Positions 23,363 to 32,400 of a stretch of 64,000 bases of DNA are shown in pieces; within the stretch, counting starts at the first letter, position 1, and every line of letters starts with the position of its first letter. Location: NCBI GenBank assembly GCA_934045075.1, contig OW203730.1, positions 10,034,692-10,098,691 of the forward strand, given 5' to 3'. The DNA comes from Yponomeuta sedellus. Lineage: Eukaryota > Arthropoda > Insecta > Lepidoptera > Yponomeutidae. A program made the translations under genes and the position numbers. The notes under the pieces are model-generated. The model was not told where the DNA came from. It saw only the letters and a list, made by a program, of their open reading frames with translations, and searched no databases.

Positions 23363-26300
23363 CTATTGGCCGGCGACCAGCAACGCTACCTTGCGCGAGG
23401 GACGACGCAGCACACCTCCCGTTGTAGCAACATCTACGACTCGGACAATATTATCTTTGCCCGGATAGGTTGCAGCTATTCGGCCACGAGGCCAACAGCT
23501 CCTAGGCAGAGTCCCATCAGCTATAAGCACCAGATCGCCAATCTTCAGCTGCCTTGATTTCGCTATCTCCTTGCGTGGGATGAGCTGTGGCAGGTATTCT
23601 TTGACAAAACGCTGCCAGAAGTGGTCGGCAAGCCTCTGCGCCTTTCTCCAATTTGCGCATCCGTACAGGTCTGCATCTTCTAACAGTTTCAACTGAGGGC
23701 CACCGCTGGAACTTCCAATGAGGAATGAAAAAGGTGTGATTGCATGGTCCGACTCGTCGTCGACTGGTACGTGCGTGAGCGGTCTAGAGTTCACGACACA
23801 CTCCGCCTCCAAAAGAAGAGTGTGTAGGACCTCCTCCCTCAGAGTTCGGCCCTTCAGTGTCACCGAAAGAGCGTTCTTGACCGATCGCACCCTACGCTCC
23901 CAACATCCACCCATAAACGGTGCAGACAGCGGCGTGAAGTGCCACTCAATCTTTTCATTCGCACAAAAATTGAACAGCTCTGGGAGAATCTTAGTTGTGC
24001 CAACAAATGATGTTCCATTGTCTGAATAAATGTGCGATGGGCAGCCTCTCCTTGCAATAAACCGTCGTAATGCCATCAGGGCAGAGTCTGAAGTGAGGTT
24101 CTCCACGATCTCAATATGAATGGCTCGAACTGTCATGCAGGTAAAAAGTGCAATCCACCTCTTAGCGGTCCGCCTGCATATCGTAACGTTTAAAGGCCCG
24201 AAGTAATCTAGACCAACGTGGGTAAAGGGTCGTTCATGATGCGCTAACCTGGCCTCTGGCAAGTCACCTGTTGGTGGGATAACAGGTTTGGTCTTCCGGT
24301 TCTGGCAGATTTGGCATCTCCGAGAAGCTCTTCGGACGGCCGGTCTTAGGCCAAGAATAAAGTATCTCTGGCGCAACTTGTTCACCACTAGCTCATTGTT
24401 CCCATGCGCAAACTTGACGTGGTATGAATTTATTAGCAGTCCGATGATTGGGTGTTTGCCGTCAAGCAAAATCGGGTGCGTATCAATAGCCGTCGTGGCA
24501 GCGGTGCGTCCGGATAGCCGAAGAAGCCTGTCCGCTCCATACAAAAGTGAAATGTTCTTAAGTCTACTATCGTTCGAGACGGGGCGTGCTGCTTGAACGC
24601 GAATAAGTTCATCAGGGAACAAATCTAGTTGTGACTGTCTGAATAAGTGGATCTTGGCAACGTTGAGATCTGTAACATTAAGCAAAGGTAAATGGGAATG
24701 ATCACGTAAAGAATTAGACCAAAAAGATCGATTAGAATTTTGCGATAACAGCGATCGAAATACGCAAGCGGATTGATGTACGCGAGCGGTTGCCCTAACA
24801 AGGCGCAACCAGCTGCCAAACCGCTGATGGTTGGCGACAACCGGTGACAGGGTTGGCAGTTGTGTCGTGTAACCGACTAAAGCTCCATTCGCATCGGAAA
24901 GTTTTTTCATTTCTTCCGCGACTGGAGGAACATTGCATTTTGGTTCACTGGGCCACTGGTTTTCAGGTAGCAGAAGAAAAGTTGGGCCAGTAAACCAACG
25001 TGAACGCAATGAGAACAACTCCCCGTTGTCCCGAGTAGCGTCGTCGGCAATGTTTAAACCTGTAGGAACATATCTCCAATCGTGAACATTTGTGGTTTCA
25101 ACAATCTCTCCTACACGAAACGAAACGAAGGCTTTAAACATACAAGCGTCGCTACGCAGCCACTTTAGAACTGTAAGAGAGTCCGTCCAGTAAAAGGTCA
25201 AATTAGGTTTTCGTGTATGTGCGTCTGTTATATAAACACTATAACGAGCCGCGATAAGGCCCGCTTGTAATTCCAATCTAGGGATTGATACAGGTTTAAG
25301 GGGTGCTAGGCGACCCTTTCCCCCAATGAGAGACAAGCTTACGCTGTCGTCTTCGTAAGTAAAACGCCAAAAGGCAACACAAGCGTAAGCTCGCTCACTG
25401 GCATCAGCAAATAAATGCAATTGAACATTTTTGATGGGACTGGTGGTGTCCAAATAACATCGAGGAATAGAGCTGTTAGCAAAATTTTGAATTTCGAGAA
25501 ACCATTTTTTCCAATTCTCTACCGCTATCTCAGGTAAACTCTTATCGCAATCAATTCCTAAATTCCATGTTTTCTGGAATAGCACACGGCTTTTCATTAT
25601 AATAGGGTTTAAAAACCCTAAGGGGTCATAAATTGACATCAACAAAGATAACACGGAGCGCTTAGAAAACTTTGTGGGAAGCTCTGGTAAAGACTTTATA
25701 AAATAAAGCTTATCGTCATTTACGCTCCAAGTAATGCCTAGCACACGTACTTGCCAAGGGGAAGTGGGGCCTAAACTCACTTCAGTCACATCAGTTGCTT
25801 GTAAATCTAAAGGAATAGAAGCCAATGCCTCCTTGCGATTAGAGACCCAAGACCTCATTTCGAAACAGGCCACTCTATGAATCATCAAAATATCAGAGGC
25901 TGCCTTGGCCGCCTCTTCATCACTGTCGAAACTGCCCAAGAAATCGTCTATATAATGGTCTTCAATGACGGATCGAACAGCATCGGGGTATTCTTGGAGA
26001 AATTGACCGGCATTCTTGTTCTTAACCCAAAGCGCGGTACATGGACTGGATACTGCTCCAAAAATCATTGAAGACATACGATATTCTTGCAGTGGCAGGT
26101 CAGGGTTATCTCTCCACAGGAAGCGCTGAGAATCTCGATCCTCAGGTCTAATCTTGATTTGAGGAAACATTTCCCGGATGTCTCCTGTTAAAGCAACCAA
26201 ACGCTCCCTAAATCGCATAGCTATAGAAAGCAACGGCTGAAGGAGGTCAGGACCAGTTAAGAGAAGTGAGTTGAGGCTCACCCCAGCGCACTTTGCTGCT

Positions 26301-27259
26301 GCGTCGTGAACTACTCGCAGTTTCTTTTTGTGTGGATGTACCACTCCAAAATGAGGAAGGTACCACGGCATAGGGCCTAAAGGTGGTCCTTCACATAACT
26401 CGGCATAGCCTTTATTAATCATACCGTGTATGTTTTGTTTGTAAGCGTCTGCATAAGAGCTATCTTTATCCATTTTACGCTCGAGACTAGTAAAGCGGGC
26501 TAAAGCTAGCTCCCGGCTCTCGGGGACAAAAGAAATATTATCGCGCCATAATAGTCCGGTTTCGAATCTACCTGAATCTAAGTGCTTGGTTGTATCCTCT
26601 AGAATCCGTAAAGCACGTTCGTCATTGGCACTACGATGATTAACCTTTGTAATTCCGATAGAATCCAGTTTAAAGTAATCTTTGACAAGAACGTCTAGCG
26701 AAGATTCACCATCGGCCATGGAGATGTGATTGACGGATGCTTCTACGTTGGGCCTATGCGACATGTAGCCGAATAAAACCCACCCCAAGGGTGTTTGGGC
26801 AGCTGCCGGCTGACAACGAGACCCACGGCGAACAGCCTTGGGGAGCGTCACATGCCAGTTATCAGTGCCTATCAACAACATAGGCTTAGCATCGTCATAA
26901 CAGAGTTCGTCTACCAAGTCGGACAGATAACGATATTGGACAATGTCGTCTAAATGTGCTGACGGACTAGCTATTCCTAGGTTTGAAATAGACCGCGCAC
27001 TAATGTTGAAAGTGTTCGCACTATGGCGGCCTTTGACTTTAATGTCAACAAAACTTATCTCAGATTGTCTACTTAAACCACCAATACAATCTATGTTTAG
27101 TTTACTTGTAGGACCTTTGGCCCCCACTGAGTCCGCCACTGACTGGTCTAAAAGGGATACCGAGCTTCCATCGTCGAGAAGGGCATACGTGTCAATGCTA
27201 CCTAGAGGTCCGGTAATGGTGACTGCTATTACTTTGAGAAGTGGTTTGTGACTCGACAA
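23363..27259 (-). CDS. pol: BEL/Pao Pol polyprotein (PR-RT-RNase H-IN)
   Basis: 1298 codons without interruption. Domains in order: aspartic protease (LLDDGSS, residues 27-33); reverse transcriptase about 295-480 with LTGD near 358-361 and the YIDD box at 437-440; RNase H about 610-745 with FADAS near 618, ELQAG and WTDS; integrase with an HHCC zinc finger (His near 947 and 952, CQIC 982-985) and catalytic Asp 1018 (GLDYFGP), Asp 1080 (YSDNG) and Glu 1121 (GCWE). These enzymes process the polyprotein, copy the RNA and insert the DNA. The open frame has no ATG at its start (first listed codon TTG) and overlaps gag by 31 nt in the -1 frame, so expression by frameshift is likely. All catalytic residues I can check are present. 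It stops 30 nt before the 3' LTR. Confidence 0.96.
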   Translation of the reverse strand: MSSHKPLLKVIAVTITGPLGSIDTYALLDDGSSVSLLDQSVADSVGAKGPTSKLNIDCIGGLSRQSEISFVDIKVKGRHSANTFNISARSISNLGIASPSAHLDDIVQYRYLSDLVDELCYDDAKPMLLIGTDNWHVTLPKAVRRGSRCQPAAAQTPLGWVLFGYMSHRPNVEASVNHISMADGESSLDVLVKDYFKLDSIGITKVNHRSANDERALRILEDTTKHLDSGRFETGLLWRDNISFVPESRELALARFTSLERKMDKDSSYADAYKQNIHGMINKGYAELCEGPPLGPMPWYLPHFGVVHPHKKKLRVVHDAAAKCAGVSLNSLLLTGPDLLQPLLSIAMRFRERLVALTGDIREMFPQIKIRPEDRDSQRFLWRDNPDLPLQEYRMSSMIFGAVSSPCTALWVKNKNAGQFLQEYPDAVRSVIEDHYIDDFLGSFDSDEEAAKAASDILMIHRVACFEMRSWVSNRKEALASIPLDLQATDVTEVSLGPTSPWQVRVLGITWSVNDDKLYFIKSLPELPTKFSKRSVLSLLMSIYDPLGFLNPIIMKSRVLFQKTWNLGIDCDKSLPEIAVENWKKWFLEIQNFANSSIPRCYLDTTSPIKNVQLHLFADASERAYACVAFWRFTYEDDSVSLSLIGGKGRLAPLKPVSIPRLELQAGLIAARYSVYITDAHTRKPNLTFYWTDSLTVLKWLRSDACMFKAFVSFRVGEIVETTNVHDWRYVPTGLNIADDATRDNGELFSLRSRWFTGPTFLLLPENQWPSEPKCNVPPVAEEMKKLSDANGALVGYTTQLPTLSPVVANHQRFGSWLRLVRATARVHQSACVFRSLLSQNSNRSFWSNSLRDHSHLPLLNVTDLNVAKIHLFRQSQLDLFPDELIRVQAARPVSNDSRLKNISLLYGADRLLRLSGRTAATTAIDTHPILLDGKHPIIGLLINSYHVKFAHGNNELVVNKLRQRYFILGLRPAVRRASRRCQICQNRKTKPVIPPTGDLPEARLAHHERPFTHVGLDYFGPLNVTICRRTAKRWIALFTCMTVRAIHIEIVENLTSDSALMALRRFIARRGCPSHIYSDNGTSFVGTTKILPELFNFCANEKIEWHFTPLSAPFMGGCWERRVRSVKNALSVTLKGRTLREEVLHTLLLEAECVVNSRPLTHVPVDDESDHAITPFSFLIGSSSGGPQLKLLEDADLYGCANWRKAQRLADHFWQRFVKEYLPQLIPRKEIAKSRQLKIGDLVLIADGTLPRSCWPRGRIAATYPGKDNIVRVVDVATTGGVLRRPSRKVALLVAGQ

Positions 27260-28131
27260 TTTGGGGGACGAAATGCTATATAATCGTCACTACAGTGGTG
27301 TGTGCCTAGCATGGGGGCATGTAAAGTGGTGGTTTGGTTCGTAGCGTTCTCACGAGGGCGCCCGCCGCCGCACGGGAGAGCTGCAGAGTACGGCTGGGCG
27401 AATGCTTGAGCTGCGGCAAGCTCTAGCCCCGGCATCGGGCACGGGGGAGCAGCTCCGGCCCCACGCGTAGTAAACGCGGCATCACACGACGACGGCCGTG
27501 CCGGCGATGCCGGTAATATACGAGCGTGGCCATACGCCGCGCAGCTGTTTGTTTCCCTGCAAAAGGGCTGCACTGGATTAAGATGTTCTGAACCTACAGT
27601 ACTTTTATAAGAGTTAACTAACCATTTTTTGACGTAATCTCCTCTGCAGCTGCTTTGGGAGGCAGTGCTGGCAATGGCAGCTAATTCTGCCTGCAGCTCG
27701 AGATCCGCCAATGCTTTTTCCCGTGCAGCGCGGTCAGCTTCGATCTTCTCGTCAATTAGGGCCACGCGTCTGGCGTGTTCCAGCTTCACAGCAAGCTTTT
27801 GCGCCTTCACAGTGTTGATGGAGCGCATGCTGGATTTTGTGAGTGATTTCGTGGTGGTACCTTCGCATGTAGACCATGATTGGCGCACAAGGGTGCGGTC
27901 TAGCGCCTTAGGTACTGAGTCGTCAGAAACGAGCGGCGAAGTGTGCGCAGCGATGGATTGAGGTGTGCTGGACGTTGCTGGTGAAGGGGCACCGGGTGCA
28001 AGGGCACCGGAAATAGAGGCACCGTCACTGGGCATAGGAGCACTGCACTCGATAATAGGCACTGGCACTGGATTTGCCATTAACTCGTTTTCTTGTCGGA
28101 CTTTTGATCGAGCTCTGGTATTCATAGGCAT
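27229..28131 (-). CDS. gag: BEL/Pao Gag, short form lacking zinc knuckles
   Basis: 300 codons starting at the first ATG after the primer-binding site. N-terminal low-complexity Pro/Ala/Ser region (about 20-75), then a charged helical segment rich in Lys, Glu and Ala (about 108-160), as in BEL Gag N-termini. It then passes through a Cys-containing Pro/Ala-rich tail with no CCHC zinc knuckle and no recognisable central capsid-like domain, both usual in BEL Gag. It is much shorter than the usual several hundred residues, which suggests an internal deletion joining the Gag N-terminus to the protease. Whether it can still assemble particles is doubtful. Confidence 0.75.
   Translation of the reverse strand: MPMNTRARSKVRQENELMANPVPVPIIECSAPMPSDGASISGALAPGAPSPATSSTPQSIAAHTSPLVSDDSVPKALDRTLVRQSWSTCEGTTTKSLTKSSMRSINTVKAQKLAVKLEHARRVALIDEKIEADRAAREKALADLELQAELAAIASTASQSSCRGDYVKKWLVNSYKSTVGSEHLNPVQPFCRETNSCAAYGHARILPASPARPSSCDAAFTTRGAGAAPPCPMPGLELAAAQAFAQPYSAALPCGGGRPRENATNQTTTLHAPMLGTHHCSDDYIAFRPPNCRVTNHFSK
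27259..27265 (-). promoter_or_regulatory. candidate -1 frameshift heptamer at gag-pol overlap
   Basis: On the coding strand the gag frame reads C CCA AAT, a slippery heptamer of X XXY YYZ form, placed where the gag and -1 pol frames overlap. After slippage the next codon is the TTG that opens pol. Downstream pairing was not established. If gag is deletion-derived the heptamer could be a coincidence. Confidence 0.45.
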
Positions 28132-28150
28132 GGTCGCATAATTATTTTAA

Positions 28151-28164
28151 TACTTCTGACACCA
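28151..28164 (-). promoter_or_regulatory. tRNA primer-binding site
   Basis: One base after the 5' LTR the coding strand reads TGGTGTCAGAAGTA, complementary to a tRNA 3' end with terminal CCA. I do not assign the tRNA species. Confidence 0.8.
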
Positions 28165-28165
28165 A

Positions 28166-28325
28166 TGAAAAAGATGACGAAAAATGAAATACCGAGAGCT
28201 CTTGTATGTACCACGTTTACTTTGTCACTGAAAATATTTACAATTGTTTTACAACACTAGAATTTGACCAATATTTGAATTTAAACTAAAACCAAAGAGA
28301 AAGAAGGCGGTGTCGGTCGCCAACA
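28166..28325 (-). repeat. 5' LTR of the BEL element
   Basis: 160 bp; would carry promoter and polyadenylation signals. No canonical TATA box is obvious. The transcript starts somewhere within it and reads toward lower coordinates. Confidence 0.95.
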
Positions 28326-28330
28326 TATTT

Positions 28331-28575
28331 AATTTACTGTAATTTTATATAGCCGAAGATTTGTACGTCTGATGATGACCAGCTCAAAAACACCCAGATC
28401 TAGGGCACCGTTGCACCTAGGAACCCGGAATTAAAGTTCATACGTGTAATTTCATTATCACTTGCTACACTAGGTATATTAAGAGTCAGATGCCGAAGAT
28501 CATCAGCTCGAATGTCGTTCTCAAGAGGTTTTAAGCTTCTATTCTAGATAAAAATATGCCGTTTTCACTAAAATA
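28331..28575. repeat. older repeat, right part after BEL insertion
   Basis: Continues the repeat at 22915-23172: CAGATCTAGGGCACCGTTGC and AATATGCCGTTTTCACTAAA recur. Removing the BEL element and one TATTT restores continuity. Confidence 0.65.
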
Positions 28576-29000
28576 TTTAATTATATTCTTTTTAATGCAC
28601 TAACCCGTGCTAAAGACAATTAAAAAAAACCTATTTAGAGGTTAAAAATTCAACCCATGCTGGGACTCAAACCAACGACCTCTGGCTAACTGTGCCAGCG
28701 CTCTCCCAACTGAGCTGATGTGCGACTACCGACATCAGCGAAATTTCGACCGTCTTTACAATACTCGACATCTGGCTGAAGTAACGTACAGGCAGCGACA
28801 TCTGGCTGAAGTAATTTGCAACACTTGCAGCCGCGAGTATCGAACCTACGACCTCTAGCTAACCCTGTCAGCGCTCTCCCAACTGAGATAACTGAGCTGT
28901 ACGTAATACAGAGGGTATTGTAAAGAGGTTCGAAATTTCACTGATTTTGGCAGTAGTCCCGGCATGGATGGAATTTTTAGTCTCTAAATAGATTTTTTTA
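28576..29000. mobile_element. rearranged T1 SINE, inverted halves
   Basis: 28590-28880 carries minus-oriented T1 sequence, including two decayed tRNA-like parts (28650-28720 and 28835-28895). 28900-28990 switches to plus orientation (TACGTAATACAGAG, TTCGAAATTTCACTGA, GGAATTTTTAGTCTCTAAAT). TATTTAATT occurs at both edges and may be the target duplication. A duplicated block GCAGCGACATCTGGCTGAAG-like lies inside. Confidence 0.65.
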
Positions 29001-29219
29001 AAGTATTTAATTTCGGTGTCATACTAATCATCTGTCAGATTCCACACAAATGGCTATTAAAACCGTAAAATATTTACTTTTAAGTTAAGTATATTTCTAG
29101 CCTTTTACCTAAAAACTTTTAAAACCTCTTTCCTTTTACCTCGACCTCAGGGGCATAACTTAAACGTCTCATGTTTATTATCTTAATCAATAAATTAAGG
29201 TTTATGTATAAAAAAAAAA

Positions 29220-29320
29220 ACAATCTCCTAGGCACTGCAGCGTCCGACTAGTCCCTTCACCCGTATTGTGTAAGTGAAGGTGCCACTGGACGCTGGATAA
29301 ATCATGTCATTACGTAGATA
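29220..29320 (+). repeat. D-family SINE fragment
   Basis: GGCACTGCAGCGTCCGACTA, TCCCTTCACCC and CCACTGGACGCTGGATAAAT match the D-family 3' region at 35715-35790. Confidence 0.7.
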
Positions 29321-29368
29321 CTCGTACGTACATATATACACACACACACATACACCCTCACATACACA

Positions 29369-29506
29369 CATACATACATACATACATACATACATACATA
29401 CATACATACATACATACATACATACATACATACATACATACATACATACATACATACATACATACATACATACATACATACATACATACATACATACATA
29501 CATACA

Positions 29507-29536
<30 letters not shown>
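29369..29536. repeat. (CATA)n microsatellite, about 42 units
   Basis: 168 bp of perfect repeat, continuing into TATG units. It abuts the 3' end of the minus-strand LINE fragment at 29560-29930, so it is (TATG)n downstream of that element's tail. Both strands are open in frame (Met-Tyr-Val-Cys or Ile-His-Thr-Tyr), which is not coding evidence. Confidence 0.95.
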
Positions 29537-29537
<1 letters not shown>

Positions 29538-29559
29538 GTATGTATGTATATGAGGGTAT

Positions 29560-29930
29560 GTATGGTATGGATATGTATGGTACTCCCAGAAGGGTAGGCA
29601 GAGACCAGGGTCTGCCACTTGCCACGATCCTAACAGATCACCTTCGCTTTATCAACGTTCCGAAGTCGTTGCAAGCACGCACGCCGTTTCTGGTTACTTT
29701 TTAACTTCCCCTTTGCTAATACATCCCCTATTTGGTCGATGTATGTCCGCCTGAGACGTCCCTTACCAGCCCTTCCACTCACATTAGCAATATATATTTG
29801 TTTCGTCGATCTTTCTTCCTTCAACCTCTCCTCATGACCAAACCAACGCAACATTCTTTTCTGAATTCTAGTAACTACATCCTCTTTCAGTCCACAACGT
29901 TCTCTAATCATTACGTACATGCAAAGGCCA
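29560..29930 (-). pseudogene. LINE ORF2 C-terminal fragment (RTE-like)
   Basis: The minus frame (29630-29920) gives MLRWFGHEERL, TKQIYIANVSGRAGKGR and RRTYIDQIGDVLAKGK, the C-terminal signature of a widespread RTE-like LINE protein. A CAG-to-TAG change after VIC ends the frame; beyond it the original tail continues in frame (DRGKWQTL, VSAYP). Same family at 61940-62275 (plus), 30378-30525 (plus) and 51378-51445 (plus, 3' end only). No catalytic domain remains. Confidence 0.75.
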
Positions 29931-29994
29931 ATGTACGTAAATTAAGTATCTTCACGGAATTACTTAGTAGTGTTTTGATAAACGTTCGTTCGTT

Positions 29995-30352
29995 TTCAAC
30001 CCTTGTATGTCCCCACTGCTGGGGCACCGATCTCTTCCTGCATCGCAGGAAGGTTAGGCCATACTCCACCACGGGGGCAAAGTCCGGGTTGGTGGAGGAT
30101 TGTAAGACAGTGGCGGGCCTTGCTCTCAGAAGGTATCAAGCCGCCCATGAGGCCTTTGACATGCCTTAACGACTGCCATTATATGACAGCCGGCACTAAC
30201 GGCTTAACGTGCCATGCGAAGCAAGGAAGCGCTCGGAAAAATGCCACTAGCGGTAGTCACGGGACGCTCACCCATCCTGTACCTGACCGCGCCTGTTATT
30301 GCTTAATCCAAGTGATTGATTCCAATCACTCGGTTCGCCTAGCCCACAAGCG
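29995..30352 (-). mobile_element. 5S-SINE, full length
   Basis: On the minus strand: CTAGGCGAACC-like start, AGTGATTGGAATCAATCACT foldback, TTAAGCAATAACAGGCGCGG (5S A-box region), AGGTACAGGATGGGTGA (intermediate element plus C box), body hairpin, end AGGGTTG. One of the best preserved copies. Confidence 0.85.
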
Positions 30353-30377
30353 TTTTCATAAACATGTTAACTAAAAG

Positions 30378-30525
30378 AGATGAGACTAGAATTATTGAGA
30401 AAGGAATTTTGCGCTCGATTGAACATATCAAGAGGATGAAGGGGCGTTCGGGCAAATATATTTCGATCAAACAGGGGATTTATTAGCAAAGGCCAAGATA
30501 AAAAATATCCAAACCGAGCGCTTCA
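30378..30525 (+). pseudogene. LINE C-terminal fragment, same family as 29560-29930
   Basis: AAAGGAATTTTGCGCTCGAT, AGAGGATGAAG and GGGGATTTATTAGCAAAGGC align with 61975-62135 with deletions. Decayed and non-coding. Confidence 0.6.
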
Positions 30526-30645
30526 ATGCAGTTACTAATTGAATGCCCATGAAGCGAATAAAAAATATACTGTAGCCACGCGTAGTTATTAAAACCACAT
30601 TTTTTATGCACTTAAAATCGCGAAATAAAAATTTTAAATAAAAAT

Positions 30646-30995
30646 AAAAACCGACTTCTGCACCCGATGCACTAAAAACGCAGAAATAATTTAAACATAT
30701 TAATGTGATCTATAAATTCGAAATTCGTATATTTCTAAGTACTGTATTCGTATATTTCTAAGTACTGTGCCTCGGGTGCAGAAGTTGGTTTTTATTATTT
30801 ATTTAAAATTTTTGTTTTCTTTATTTCCTTGTCTGATGTATTCAAGTTTCAGACCATCACATACATTTTGGGCATTGACTCCAAGATATCCTTCTACAAT
30901 ACCTAGAAATATACGAATTTTGAATTTATAGATCACATAATTATGTTTAAATTATTTCCGCATTTTAAGTGCCTCGGATGCAGAAGTCGGTTTTT
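30646..30995. mobile_element. MITE with 28-bp terminal inverted repeats
   Basis: AAAAACCGACTTCTGCACCC... at 30646-30673 is repeated inverted at 30968-30995 with two mismatches. A third inverted end at 30764-30791 suggests an internal or tandem end duplication. A 23-bp direct duplication (ATTCGTATATTTCTAAGTAC...) sits at 30724-30769. No transposase; TIR DNA transposon derivative, superfamily not assigned. Confidence 0.7.
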
Positions 30996-31827
30996 TTTTT
31001 TTTTAATTTTGGCTTAACCACTGAACATTACTAAAGTAGTAAAATTAATTTTGTTCTTATCGCTACATTACAGCTAAACGCGTGAATTTGTACATTTAAA
31101 AGTTTGAATTAAAATACAATAAAACTATTTTGTGCATGTCAAGTATATTTGCTACTTTTATATGCGGCAGCGAAATGAGTTATTTTGCTAACCTTATCAG
31201 TGCTTACCAAAATTTTATTAATCAGGAGCAGCTCATTGCAGCTTATAGTATAATTAATATGTTTTACAATAATAACTACACCCATCCAGTTTGACCTAAA
31301 TTGCTGATTGATTTTGAAATTTTTACTGTCCATGAGTTGGTGATCAATTAGCTCTTTCTGCTCACAGATTATATTTTTCTGCTTACAAAAATACCAATAC
31401 TATGCTAAACATTTAAATAACAACCATTCTTTGTACCGTAACTTTTTAGTTAGGAGGTTTCGTCAACTTGAGGCAAAAACCAAGTAATATTAGTATTAAC
31501 TTTAAAATCTGTAAATTTTGGCACAGATACTATTTACTCCCAGGTTTTCCATTGACGACGCTTCTTCTATGGAAGAATAAACCTGTAAAATGTTTCGTTT
31601 CTTTATAATAAAGGAATTATGACAAAATTTAATATGCTGAGCGCGGCCTAGATTTTTATATTAGAGTTATTTACTTCTTTTATTTAGAAACTCAGTTTAT
31701 TACTATCGTGGTTTTTGTGTCCAAGCATCAATAATTCAATCACGAACTCAATTTTATGTGTAATATTTTTTCTGTAATAGAAATTGTCTGCCTTAGAGCG
31801 GTCAGTTATTTTCTTTACTTTCTTATT
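30996..31827. other. AT-rich, nothing recognised
   Basis: No open frame beyond 64 codons, no shared repeat. Confidence 0.5.
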
Positions 31828-31992
31828 TCTTTGAATCCTTATTACACTATTTTTATTTTTAATGCACTAACCCGTGCTAAGGAACAAATTTAAAAACCTA
31901 TTTAGAGGCTAAAAATTTCACCCATGCCGGGATTCGAACCCGCAACCTCAGGCTATCCGTACCAGCGCTTTACCAATTGCTCTTTGAATCCT
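31828..31992 (-). mobile_element. T1 SINE, 5'-truncated, 12-bp target duplication
   Basis: Element 31840-31980 lies between exact copies of TCTTTGAATCCT (31828-31839 and 31981-31992). On the minus strand it starts inside the tRNA-like D arm and runs to the TTAAAAATAAAAATAGTG tail, which defines the family 3' end. Confidence 0.85.
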
Positions 31993-32144
31993 GTTAAACG
32001 TGCAATAGTTTAATTTTATTCCAGTTTAGTTTTCTTCTGAAGTCTGTTACTGTGAATCGTATTTGTAGCAAATATATACTTAATATTTCTTAAAAAAGCA
32101 GTATTATTTATGCGCCCAAACTTTGATTATGATTTATGCAAAGA

Positions 32145-32400
32145 GCGGTGGTAGCGGAGCGGTGTAGAACGCCGGCTTCTCAATCGGGAGGTCGTGGGTT
32201 CGAACGCCAGCATGTACCAATGACTTTGTTTTCTAAGTTATGAACATTTGTGAAATTATAGTAGCAATACTACTCGCTGACGGTGAAGGAAAACATCGTA
32301 AGGAAACCCTAGTGTCTGAGGTGTTAGCGTACGTCAGCGCTTGCTAAGTACAATGGCCCAACTATGAGGCTAAGTGCGGAAATCTCAGGTCTAACTAACT
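32145..32400 (+). mobile_element. D-like tRNA-derived SINE
   Basis: Head GCGGTGGTAGCGGAGCGGTG (A box region), GGTCGTGGGTTCGAACGCC (B box), then CATGTACCAATGACTTTGTT, GTGAAGGAAAACATCGTAAG and GTGTCTGAGGTGTTAGCG. It ends in a short (CTAA)n run. Shares the first half with the D family at 35419 but has a different 3' half, so it is a subfamily or a chimera. Confidence 0.72.

Larger units (their letters stand above)
23168..28330 (-). mobile_element. BEL/Pao LTR retrotransposon
   Basis: A complete insertion of 5153 bp (23173-28325), transcribed on the minus strand, flanked by TATTT target duplications (23168-23172 and 28326-28330). Both LTRs are 160 bp, start TG and end CA on the coding strand, and differ at one base. 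The order LTR, primer-binding site, short gag, pol (protease, reverse transcriptase, RNase H, integrase), purine tract, LTR is that of the BEL/Pao superfamily. Near-identical LTRs indicate recent insertion. It is shorter than typical BEL elements because gag is reduced. No env-like frame. Confidence 0.95.

Noticed and set aside
23366..24057. Small frames overlapping the BEL pol on both strands (also near 24288, 25877, 26943 and 27665)
   Set aside because: Shadows of the 1298-codon pol frame and of gag, without motifs.
29228..29625. Four overlapping frames of Met-Tyr-Val-Cys or Ile-His-Thr-Tyr repeats
   Set aside because: All are readings of the CATA/TATG array.
29995..30352. A genuine 5S rRNA gene
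   Set aside because: Only the internal promoter half resembles 5S; the 5' stem and 3' end are missing and the unit continues into a SINE body.
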